From positions 62,001 to 126,000 of the forward strand of contig NZ_JAVJSQ010000004.1 in NCBI RefSeq assembly GCF_040219335.1: a stretch of 64,000 bases of DNA. Reading direction: 5' to 3'. Shown piece by piece: positions 43,325-51,809 of the stretch. How positions within the stretch are numbered: position 1 is the stretch's first letter; the number at the start of each line of letters is the position of its first letter. The notes beneath the pieces were generated by a model. It saw nothing but the letters and a program-made list of their open reading frames with translations. It was not told the origin of the DNA and made no database searches. The translations under genes were made by a program, and so were the position numbers. Source of the DNA: Gimesia sp. GTDB taxonomy: Bacteria; Planctomycetota; Planctomycetia; Planctomycetales; Planctomycetaceae.

Positions 43325-45673
43325 ATGCCTGACACATTGGTGAGGAAAAGGATTTCTCAAACGTTGATCGAACCGCCTTCACAAGAGTTGATTCATCGCC
43401 TGACCAGCCTCAAGCTCTGCACAGCCGCTGATCTGAGACGATGCCGACGACGAGTCAGAAAATTGGCCCGGGGAATCCCGGCTTTTGACTCGGTCTGGAT
43501 TGATGCGCTGGTTCAAGCTCAAAAAATATCCCCCTTCCAGGCCAAAGCACTGGAAGCAGGGCACCCTGAACAGCTGACCGTTGGCCCTTACCTGCTGATC
43601 TCTGAACTGGGACACAGTCATAAATCTCGTACTTTTATCGCACGACCTTCTGAAAGTTCTGATCGTTGTGCCCTGAAACTGACACAACCTCAGTCAGATT
43701 CCGGTAACCAGCTGCAGCAGGATTTCCACACATTGCTGCAGAAACTGCAGGGTCTGCATCACCCCTCGTTAATACTGCCCCGCGTTGTCAAACCGGTAGG
43801 TCAGCAGTTTGTGGTGATCAGTCATTACCTGCCGTCATCAACGGTCTCCGAACTGTTGATCCGACGCGGACGCTTTCCCGTTCCCGTTGTACTGTCCATT
43901 GGGGCTCAATTGCTCGATGCTCTGGTCGCCCTCGAAAAACGGAGAGTGATTCATGGTGACATTCGCCCCTGGAACGTACGGCTGACACCCAGCGGAATCG
44001 CCGCCCTGGTCGATACGGGTCTGGAACCGATCCTGTCACCGGAACTGACGATTCACTCATCCTTACCGCCGCGCTGCTATGACGGAATCGCTCCGGAACT
44101 GATAGGGACCGGGCGTCATCCCGATGCCCAGAGTGACCTCTACGCACTGGGCTGTCTGCTCTGGGAGTTACTCGCAGGCCGACCTCCGTTTACGACGGGA
44201 GACCCTCTGGCAAAACTGGCCTGCCATCAGACCAAAACCATTCCTGATATTCGCAGCTGGGCCCCCGAAACACCGGCCCCCCTGGCTGAAATGCTTTTGA
44301 AACTGACCGCATCACAACCCAATCAACGACCGACCAGCATGCAGGCCGCTCAACAGCAATGGCCGGTTTCTCAGCAAGGATCCCGGAAAACACTGGCTCG
44401 CTTCCATGCCTCATTTCAACACCAGACGCCCCGCAGCCAGAGCGAAACAGGTACCAGCCGACCAGGCCGACTTCCTCTGATTGCCGCCATGATATTCGTC
44501 CTTTCCGGACTCTCTTACACACTGCTGGATGAAGGAGCCCGCAATCAACTGCTGGAAATCACATCGCGTGTTTCCTTCACTCAATCCAGCAAAAACCCAT
44601 CCCCGGCTGAGACAGCCACTGAGTCTTCCTCTAATCAAAAAACCAAGTCGGGTGCCCAAAGACAATTACTTCCCGTCCCTGGCGGAAACGGTGTGATTCT
44701 GCTGGATTCAGCCGAACCATACGCATCCACACAAATCTCAACGGTCGGCGGATTGACTATCAAGGGCACTGCCGAAAACCCGGCAATCATTGAAATTGAA
44801 GACACTCCCTGCCGCATCGTCGCCGCCAGCCTCAGCCTCGAAAATGTGATCTTTCTCAACCGCTCCCCAAGTCCTGCTGCTCAAAATCAGCCAGCGTCTG
44901 CAGACACTTCCACGGCTTTACTGCACGTGACCGCCCAGAGCCTGAAGATCAAAGGCTGCTGCTTCACTCAACTCGATTCAGACAACTCCGACAACACAGC
45001 CCTCGAAAGAGAGGCAGTTTACTGGAGTCCTCTCGATCCGCAACAACGGAACAGCAGCCAGGTCCACATTCAGGACACATTGTTTGCGGTTCCTCAACAT
45101 GCACTACACCTGACACATACGCCTCAAGTTCTGACTCTCACGAACAGCCTGAATCTCACGTCTCACTCCACACTTTACCTCGACCGAGGTCCGGAGATTG
45201 ACCAGCAGTTCAATTTGAAACTGCAGCATCTGACCCTCCGAAATGCAGGACCTCTGGTCCTGTTGAACTGGACCGATCCCACATTAATTCCCGGGACCAT
45301 TCAAATTGAAGCCCGGGATTGCGTCTTTGACCTGACCCAGGCAGCTCTGATTCAGGTCAGGGGGCAGAAACCACCGGAAAACTGGCTCTCTTCGGTCAGC
45401 CTGCTCGGTGAAGGCTCAGTCGCCTCTGCTGAAATTCAGATCGCAGCCTGGCAAGCCTCAGCCACAGAGCCACTCCAGGAACTGAGCACGCTCGATATGG
45501 ACATCGAAGGCCTCTCGACCGGTAAATTTGAGTACGCAGCACCACTCAGTCTGCACGCGGAAGACTCAGTCATTACCGCCGCTCAGGTCCCGCGCACTTC
45601 CTCGCTGCCACCGGGCATCCAGGTAAAACAGTTCCCCGCATTCCTGGCACGCCTGATGTCTCTCGAAAACTGA
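43325..45673 (+). CDS. Divergent Ser/Thr kinase-like protein with C-terminal beta-structure
   Basis: The 782-residue protein has a kinase-like domain (about 85-350). The ATP lysine K118 (CALKLT), catalytic-loop HGDIRPWN (D212) and Asp230 in VDTGLEP (for DFG) are present. The glycine loop is lost (ELGHSHKSRT) and the loop has Arg for the usual Lys. It may be weakly active or a pseudokinase. One membrane helix (about 383-402) follows, then a 370-residue region with repeated short strands (LHVTAQSLKIKGCCFTQLD, VHIQDTLFAVPQHALHLTHT), like a parallel beta-helix. That part is extracytoplasmic. It lies 155 bases before pyrB, without clear connection. Confidence 0.8.
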   Translation: MPDTLVRKRISQTLIEPPSQELIHRLTSLKLCTAADLRRCRRRVRKLARGIPAFDSVWIDALVQAQKISPFQAKALEAGHPEQLTVGPYLLISELGHSHKSRTFIARPSESSDRCALKLTQPQSDSGNQLQQDFHTLLQKLQGLHHPSLILPRVVKPVGQQFVVISHYLPSSTVSELLIRRGRFPVPVVLSIGAQLLDALVALEKRRVIHGDIRPWNVRLTPSGIAALVDTGLEPILSPELTIHSSLPPRCYDGIAPELIGTGRHPDAQSDLYALGCLLWELLAGRPPFTTGDPLAKLACHQTKTIPDIRSWAPETPAPLAEMLLKLTASQPNQRPTSMQAAQQQWPVSQQGSRKTLARFHASFQHQTPRSQSETGTSRPGRLPLIAAMIFVLSGLSYTLLDEGARNQLLEITSRVSFTQSSKNPSPAETATESSSNQKTKSGAQRQLLPVPGGNGVILLDSAEPYASTQISTVGGLTIKGTAENPAIIEIEDTPCRIVAASLSLENVIFLNRSPSPAAQNQPASADTSTALLHVTAQSLKIKGCCFTQLDSDNSDNTALEREAVYWSPLDPQQRNSSQVHIQDTLFAVPQHALHLTHTPQVLTLTNSLNLTSHSTLYLDRGPEIDQQFNLKLQHLTLRNAGPLVLLNWTDPTLIPGTIQIEARDCVFDLTQAALIQVRGQKPPENWLSSVSLLGEGSVASAEIQIAAWQASATEPLQELSTLDMDIEGLSTGKFEYAAPLSLHAEDSVITAAQVPRTSSLPPGIQVKQFPAFLARLMSLEN

Positions 45674-45692
45674 GAACCGCAGCCAATTATCT

Positions 45693-45728
45693 CCAACCAC
45701 GCTCCTTGAAGGGAGGACAGAGGGTTGG
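45693..45728 (+). promoter_or_regulatory. Stem-loop in the pyrB leader
   Basis: The arms CCAACC (45693-45698) and GGTTGG (45723-45728) enclose an inner CTCC/GGAG stem, making a nested hairpin about 100 bases before pyrB. No T tract follows, so it is not a plain terminator. It might be a leader control element for the pyrimidine genes, but nothing proves that. Confidence 0.3.
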
Positions 45729-45827
45729 TAACATCTCTTCCAGTCCTGTGAAAAACGACCTCCGTCGGCCGGCAGCACACGGGCGGCTCCGCCAGTTGAC
45801 GAACGCACACACTTATCTGATGTGACT

Positions 45828-46808
45828 ATGAATATCGACCATGAGTATCGAACCGACATCTCCCGTGGCTGGAACCGGAAACACATTTTAGGACTGCAGG
45901 ACCTCTCCCGGGATGAGCTGAACATCATCCTGAATCAGGCTGCCGAATTTAAGCGGCTCGCAAATATCGGTGAAACCAAACTCACCCCGCTGGCAGGCAC
46001 CGTGGTTGCGAACCTGTTCTTCGAACCTTCCACACGCACCCGCATCAGCTTTGGTCTCGCAGCCAAACGACTCAGTGCCGACACAGTTGATTTCACCGCC
46101 TCCGGCAGCAGCCTTTCCAAAGGGGAAAGCTTTGTCGACACCGCCAAAACCATCGAAGCCATGGGAGTCTCCTACGTAGTTGTCCGACACAAAACTCCCG
46201 GTGCCCCGCAGCTCCTGGCACAACACCTGGATGCGAATATTCTCAACGCTGGCGATGGAACGCACGAGCATCCAACCCAGGCTCTGTTGGACATCTTCAC
46301 CATCCGCGAGCATTTCGGGAAAATTGAAGGACTGACCGTCACCCTCGTCGGTGATATCCTCCATAGCCGGGTCGCACGGTCGAATATCTGGGGCCTGAAA
46401 AAACTGGGGGCGCATGTCATCGTCTGCGGCCCCACCACGCTGATCCCCAACGATATTGAGCAGTTGGGTGTCGAAGTCTCCAACAGCCTGGACGCCGTGA
46501 TCGATCGCACCGACTGCCTGAACCTGCTGCGGATTCAGTTCGAACGCCAACGCGGACATTACTTCCCGTCGATTCGCGAATACGCCCACCTGTTCGGTAT
46601 GAATAAACAGCGCATCAATAAAGCCAAAGAAGATGTACTGATTCTGGCTCCTGGACCAATCAACCGTGGTGTAGAAATCACTCCTGACGTAGCCGATGGC
46701 CCGCACTCTGTCATTCTCGGACAGGTCAGTAACGGGCTGATTATCCGCATGGCCTGCCTCTACCTGCTTCACTTACAACGTATTGCCTCCCAGGGAACAT
46801 CTGGATGA
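45828..46808 (+). CDS. pyrB: Aspartate carbamoyltransferase catalytic subunit
   Basis: This 326-residue enzyme joins carbamoyl phosphate and aspartate in pyrimidine synthesis. It has the phosphate-binding motif [26 protein letters not shown] and the Lys loop [14 protein letters not shown], and [10 protein letters not shown] near the C-terminus. An upstream in-frame GTG (45822) would add two residues; ATG 45828 is preferred. The stop TGA overlaps the ATG of the next gene (ATGA at 46805-46808), which implies coupled translation with the inactive dihydroorotase homologue. Regulatory subunit gene pyrI is not seen. Together this matches the Pseudomonas-type pyrBC' arrangement. Confidence 0.95.
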   Translation: MNIDHEYRTDISRGWNRKHILGLQDLSRDELNIILNQAAEFKRLANIGETKLTPLAGTVVANLFFEPSTRTRISFGLAAKRLSADTVDFTASGSSLSKGESFVDTAKTIEAMGVSYVVVRHKTPGAPQLLAQHLDANILNAGDGTHEHPTQALLDIFTIREHFGKIEGLTVTLVGDILHSRVARSNIWGLKKLGAHVIVCGPTTLIPNDIEQLGVEVSNSLDAVIDRTDCLNLLRIQFERQRGHYFPSIREYAHLFGMNKQRINKAKEDVLILAPGPINRGVEITPDVADGPHSVILGQVSNGLIIRMACLYLLHLQRIASQGTSG

Positions 46809-48085
46809 AATCTCTCCTTATTAAAAACGGGCACATTATCGATCCTTCGCAAGATCTGGATGTGCAGGGCAACCTGCTCGTCGAAGGAGGAAAGATTACA
46901 GGACTCTGCAATGACGATGTCACAGCAGACGAAGTGATCGATGCCACTGGATTGATTGTCAGCCCCGGATTCATTGACCTGCATGTCTCTCTGTGTGAGC
47001 CAGGGTTCGAGGAAGACGAAACCATTGAAACCGGTACGGCCGCAGCATTAGCCGGTGGTGTGACTTCGCTGGGTTGTCTGCCGAATACCGCTCCTGTTGT
47101 TGACGACCGGTCTTCCGCAGAGTTCATCCTGCTGCAGGCCGAGCGAGCAGCTAACTGTCACGTCTTTCCACTGGGAGCAGTCACCAAAAACAACGAGGGG
47201 AAAGAGCTCGCTGAAATCGGACAATTAGTCGCCGGCCAGGCGGTCGGTTTCACCGATGCTGACAAACCTATCGAGAGTGCTGAAATCATGCGGTGCGCCC
47301 TGGAGTACACCCGGATGTTTGGCCGCCCGATTTTAAATCGTCCGCAGGTCGCGGAACTAACAGAAAAGGGACAGATGCACGAAGGGTTTCATTCAACCGT
47401 TCTCGGATTAAAAGGTATTCCGGCAGCGGCAGAAGAGATCATGGTCAATCGTGATATCGCCCTGGCCGAACTGACACGCGGACGCATCCACCTGATGTGC
47501 ATCTCCACACAAAACAGTGTCGCCCAGATCAGACGCGCCAAGGCGTCTGGAATCCAGGTCTCCGCCGACGTTACTCCCCATCATCTCACTCTGACGGACC
47601 AGATGCTGGAAACCTATGATCCCAATTACAAAGTTCTGCCTCCGCTCCGTTCACAGGAACATATTGACGCCCTGATCGAAGGCCTCAAAGATGGCACGAT
47701 TGAAGTGATCTGCTCGGATCATACTCCGCATGCTGCCGAGAAGAAGACAGACGAAATTCTGGGCGCTGACTTTGGCATCATTGGTCTGGAAACCCTGCTG
47801 CCAGTCTGCCTGCAGACCCTGATTACGCCGGGACATTTAACATGGCCGGAATTGATCAGCAAACTCACAATTGGTCCGGCCCGCATTTTGGGGCTCGCCA
47901 AGGGAACACTCGCTGCGGGAGCAGATGCTGACATCACCCTCATCAATCCTGACGTCCGCTATATTCTTCAGCGGGAAAATTTGAAATCTTCCAGTCACAA
48001 CAGCCCATTTCTGGGCAAAGAGCTGCAGGGCAGGGCAGAAGTCGTGGTTGTCTCCGGTGAAATCCGCTATCGGGCCGATCATTAA
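46805..48085 (+). CDS. Dihydroorotase homologue, probably non-catalytic (PyrC'-like)
   Basis: The 426-residue protein keeps the dihydroorotase fold over its full length but not its active site. Residues 60-62 are H-V-S where the family has H-x-H, the following Arg is Cys64, the HCED motif is N178-R-P-Q, the HxxH His is Cys232 (HLMCIST), and the MNPPLR Asn is Leu278 (VLPPLR). Only Asp305 (CSDHTPHA) remains. With three of the metal ligands gone, zinc catalysis is very unlikely. In Pseudomonas such a PyrC' (PyrX) subunit is needed for PyrB assembly. The ATGA overlap with pyrB fits this. The catalytic dihydroorotase is likely the gene at 2-787. Confidence 0.92.
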   Translation: MKSLLIKNGHIIDPSQDLDVQGNLLVEGGKITGLCNDDVTADEVIDATGLIVSPGFIDLHVSLCEPGFEEDETIETGTAAALAGGVTSLGCLPNTAPVVDDRSSAEFILLQAERAANCHVFPLGAVTKNNEGKELAEIGQLVAGQAVGFTDADKPIESAEIMRCALEYTRMFGRPILNRPQVAELTEKGQMHEGFHSTVLGLKGIPAAAEEIMVNRDIALAELTRGRIHLMCISTQNSVAQIRRAKASGIQVSADVTPHHLTLTDQMLETYDPNYKVLPPLRSQEHIDALIEGLKDGTIEVICSDHTPHAAEKKTDEILGADFGIIGLETLLPVCLQTLITPGHLTWPELISKLTIGPARILGLAKGTLAAGADADITLINPDVRYILQRENLKSSSHNSPFLGKELQGRAEVVVVSGEIRYRADH

Positions 48086-48351
48086 AAACTTCTGCACACA
48101 AAATGATCGAAGTTGACGTTCCCCTCTGTATCATCAACAATATCAATAAGTTGATCCGATCAGATCAGCGTGAACATCAGGGGAAGAACGAATTACGATA
48201 ATTTAAATCAAGTCAACCGTTCGGGATCAAGTTTTTCTGTTCACCATCAGATAGGAACTTCAGACAGCAGGCACTAAACCACTCCCGTTGTAGAGTCGAT
48301 AATACATATACCGCTCCCAACCCTTTATCAGAATGGGGCTTGTGATTAATT

Positions 48352-49182
48352 ATGAAAAACAGCTTCCTGTCTTGTCTCCGGCTTAAGCCAAGTATGAGCC
48401 TGCCCGTTCTGCTTTGCCTGAATCTGGCGATTCTGTGCTCTGGTTGTGGCGCAGAGACGTACGAGCAGCGACTCAACGAAACGGAGCAGTATTTCTCATA
48501 TCTGCATGAACGGAATCAGGCCCTCGCTGGAACCTGGAGTGCTCCTCCGATTCACTTCCGTCCCCCCCTCGATTTTCAGGAAATTTCAGCTGCCGCACCC
48601 GCAGCAGTTCCGGCAGGTGAGAATGGAGAAGCGGAACCAGCGGAACCGACTCAGACGATCGACCCCCGACAGCCGGATTTTGCCGATCTCAAACTCCCCG
48701 GTCTTGAAGGCGCCTGGCGGACAGAAGTCCCCGTCGATCTGGAAAATGAAACTGTGGATCGCCCAGCCTATCTGTATGTGCTGTGCAATTACTCGCTGTT
48801 GCAGAACGAGGAGCAGGAAGCTGCTGCTAATTTTTTAAACGAAGTCAATAACCAGCTCTCCACCACTTTTAACAAGTATTTGAATACGGAAGACTTTGTT
48901 ACCGAACGCTTTCCCCGTAAGCGGGGTTACACCAATCCCAAAGAGTTTACCTTCAATTCCTTTACTCCTGAAATGCCCATCGATGGCGCCCCTTATGAAA
49001 TACAGATCTACCTGACTGAATCGGGTGAGTATCAGGCTGCCATCCTGGCTTTCATCCCCGAGAATATGGTCCGTAAATCCAAATTGCAGGAACAGATCGA
49101 TTTCAGCCTGGAGACATTTGATCTGCAGACCCCGCAACGCGGAAACGGCGGCGGAGAATCACGCCCCAGCACGCAGTTTTAG
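48352..49182 (+). CDS. Lipoprotein of unknown function at head of VWA operon
   Basis: The 276-residue protein has a long signal ending in the lipobox LCSGCG (Cys about 32). It then has an Ala/Pro/Glu-rich linker and an alpha/beta domain with a Tyr-rich strand AYLYVLCNYSLL, and QIYLTESGEYQAAILAFIP. It ends with a Gly-rich tail. No family recognised. It precedes the BatA/VWA gene by 86 bases on the same strand and could be an accessory lipoprotein of that system. Homologues elsewhere in this position would support this; I cannot check. Confidence 0.75.
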   Translation: MKNSFLSCLRLKPSMSLPVLLCLNLAILCSGCGAETYEQRLNETEQYFSYLHERNQALAGTWSAPPIHFRPPLDFQEISAAAPAAVPAGENGEAEPAEPTQTIDPRQPDFADLKLPGLEGAWRTEVPVDLENETVDRPAYLYVLCNYSLLQNEEQEAAANFLNEVNNQLSTTFNKYLNTEDFVTERFPRKRGYTNPKEFTFNSFTPEMPIDGAPYEIQIYLTESGEYQAAILAFIPENMVRKSKLQEQIDFSLETFDLQTPQRGNGGGESRPSTQF

Positions 49183-49268
49183 TGGACTCAATGAGCGGAA
49201 TAGAAAAGAGATCACAAATCGTAACGATCTGAATCGCCAATCAGACTCTCCAATAGACACATCAATCT

Positions 49269-51764
49269 ATGTCACTCATTCACCCTGGTTTATTACTTGG
49301 AATTCTGCTGGCAACAATCCCGGTGATTCTCCACTTTCTGCTTCGTTCCAAACCCAAAAAACTGATCTTCCCAGCCTTAGCGCTATTGCAGCGACGTAAG
49401 ATTCAAAACTCGCAACGCCTGAAACTGCGTCACATCTGGCTCCTGCTGCTGCGAATTCTGATCATAGTCGCCATTGTCCTGGCATTGACACGTCCCTCAC
49501 TCCCGCCGGCCAATTACAGCTTCTCGACGTACGAACTGGTCATGTTCTGTTCCATCATCGTATTGGCGGTGCTGGTGTACCTGGGATTGATGAGACATTA
49601 TCAGAAACAGAGAATCTCCCAGCAGTCTTTGAATACCCGACGCACTTTTCTGAGGGGAGGTATCGGAGGCGCCGCATTCCTGCTGATCGCACTCCTGGTT
49701 CTCTGGCCTTATCAAAGAAGGGTCTTTGCGGAAATTTCTGCCCCCTTACCGGCCGTTTCTGAAAACATTCCAGTGACCGCGATCTTCCTGTTTGACACCA
49801 GCCTGAGCATGGACTACCGCCAGGAAAACCAGTCACGACTGGAACAGGCCCAGTCCATCGCCGAAGAACATTTGAGTAATCTGCCCGCGCAGAGCAGGGT
49901 CTCCATTCTGAACAGCAGCAGCGAAGACATCTCTCCATTTCAGTCGGACCTCACCGCGGTGAAATCCCGGATCAAGTCTCTTAAAACATCTGCCTGGTCT
50001 CTCTATCTGGATGATCGCCTCCGTACTGCCATCAATCGTCAGGAAGATGACTTCAAACGCAGCCAGAACGAACGCCAGTCCTCAGGTTCACAGGCAGCCG
50101 GCTCTGATCAGTTTGTGCGGGAAATCTATATCTATACTGATCTGGCCCGTACCGCCTGGCGCAGCCAGCCTTCCCAGTTAATTCAACAGCAGTTGGAAAA
50201 GCTCAAATGGCTAGGAATCTACGTGATTGATGTCGGAGTGACCAGTCCCCAGAATATCGGAATTTCCCATCTGGATCTCTCACGCGAATCGATCACCCTT
50301 GGCAATTCCGTCTCGATCAAAGCGGAAATCACCTCCACAGGCATCACGGCCAGTGACACGTTTCTGGAGTTATACACGCAAAACGAGAAAGGGCAGTTGA
50401 TTAAGCGGGATCAACGTCCTCTTTCCACGGTTGCATCCACAGACGATGCTCCCGCAACAGATAACGTTTCCACCGGAGCAAAACCGGGCCCCCAATTGGA
50501 AATGAGCCTGCCGAATGTCGATCAGCCGGTCACACAGGGGGAACTGCGGATCACCTCCTCTGATCCCTACCTGCCCGATGATGTCCGTTATTTTACCATC
50601 ACCGCCCGGCCTCCACCCAAGATTCTGATTGTCAGTCCCGACGCCAGCTCTGCCCGTCTATGGAACGATGCCCTGGCACCTCGACCTTTGGTCGCCCTTA
50701 AAAAGAACCGCTATCAGTGTGAGATTGCCCCCCTCAACCAGATCGAAACACTCCCCCTGGAAGAATATGCCGCCATCTACCTGATCAACATCACCAGCCT
50801 GCCTGACAGTCTGTGGCAGCAGTTTACAGACTACGTCAAACAGGGGGGAGGCCTGGGCGTACTGATGGGCAGCGACGGCGATGCACCGGAATCGACAATC
50901 GTCTCGTTCAACTCCCGGCCGGCACAAGAACTCCTGCCCGTGGAACTGTTAGGCTCACTCAAGTTCATCCCGCCGGAATTCCTGGACCTGGAACACAATG
51001 AGCACGCACTATTCTCTTATTTTCAGGATCTGGGAGGGACCGGAGAACTCTCAAACATGGAAGTCAACCGCTACTGGCGTGTGGAAGCGGAAAACCCGGA
51101 TCAGGTAATCGCCCGCTATACCGATGCGCGCCATTCCCCCGCCATCATCGAACGTAATCTCGGCAGGGGAAAGGTCGTCGTCTTGACCACAGGTATCGAC
51201 GCTCAGGGCTGGAGCCAGCTCCTGTATGCCCGCTGGTCCTATCTCGCGCTTGCCGATCAGTTGACCCGCTACCTGATCCGTACACGCTCCAATCGAACTA
51301 ACTATCTGGCTGGCGAAGTTGCCATCTATCAATGGCCGGCTACCGCCAGCACACCAGAATCATTCCTGCTCAGAACCCCCGACCTGAAACAGCTTCCCAT
51401 CGAGGTCAAACAGGGAGCGCACCAGGTCTCTATTCCGGATACCCGGGTCGTCGGCCATTATGAACTCATCGACAACTCAAGTAACGTGACTCGGTCCTCG
51501 AGTGGATTCAGCGTGAATGTCAATCCGGCCGAAAGCAATTTCCGCCCGATCAGCAATCAGGAACTGGATCAGATCCTGGGAGCAGAACGTTACAGTATGA
51601 CCCGCGATATGGAAGGACTGAAGCGCACCATTCGAACGGGGCGACTTGGTGTCGAAATCTTTCCGATCCTCGTCACTCTTCTGCTGGCCGTCTTCTGTCT
51701 GGAACATTTTACTGCAAACTATTTTTACGAAATCGATCAACCTTCAGAAGAATCCACATCCTGA
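49269..51764 (+). CDS. BatA-type multi-pass VWA protein with Tat-like motif
   Basis: The 831-residue protein starts with the BatA/aerotolerance N-terminal domain (HPGLLLGILLATIPVILHFL and FPALALLQRRK), with membrane helices at about 5-25, 56-74, 89-107 and 130-149. Just before the fourth helix is TRRTFLRGG, a twin-arginine-like motif on the cytoplasmic side. Outside lies a VWA domain with the metal site DTSLS (176-180). The remainder is an Ig-like and amidotransferase-like region (IYLINITSLPDSLWQQFTDYVKQGG is split across it), and the C-terminus has a last membrane helix. Its role in planctomycetes is unknown. A second VWA gene follows 45 bases on. Confidence 0.85.
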   Translation: MSLIHPGLLLGILLATIPVILHFLLRSKPKKLIFPALALLQRRKIQNSQRLKLRHIWLLLLRILIIVAIVLALTRPSLPPANYSFSTYELVMFCSIIVLAVLVYLGLMRHYQKQRISQQSLNTRRTFLRGGIGGAAFLLIALLVLWPYQRRVFAEISAPLPAVSENIPVTAIFLFDTSLSMDYRQENQSRLEQAQSIAEEHLSNLPAQSRVSILNSSSEDISPFQSDLTAVKSRIKSLKTSAWSLYLDDRLRTAINRQEDDFKRSQNERQSSGSQAAGSDQFVREIYIYTDLARTAWRSQPSQLIQQQLEKLKWLGIYVIDVGVTSPQNIGISHLDLSRESITLGNSVSIKAEITSTGITASDTFLELYTQNEKGQLIKRDQRPLSTVASTDDAPATDNVSTGAKPGPQLEMSLPNVDQPVTQGELRITSSDPYLPDDVRYFTITARPPPKILIVSPDASSARLWNDALAPRPLVALKKNRYQCEIAPLNQIETLPLEEYAAIYLINITSLPDSLWQQFTDYVKQGGGLGVLMGSDGDAPESTIVSFNSRPAQELLPVELLGSLKFIPPEFLDLEHNEHALFSYFQDLGGTGELSNMEVNRYWRVEAENPDQVIARYTDARHSPAIIERNLGRGKVVVLTTGIDAQGWSQLLYARWSYLALADQLTRYLIRTRSNRTNYLAGEVAIYQWPATASTPESFLLRTPDLKQLPIEVKQGAHQVSIPDTRVVGHYELIDNSSNVTRSSSGFSVNVNPAESNFRPISNQELDQILGAERYSMTRDMEGLKRTIRTGRLGVEIFPILVTLLLAVFCLEHFTANYFYEIDQPSEESTS

Positions 51765-51809
51765 ACGACAACCCAGACAAGCACTGTCTGCTGTGAAACT
51801 GACTCTCTC

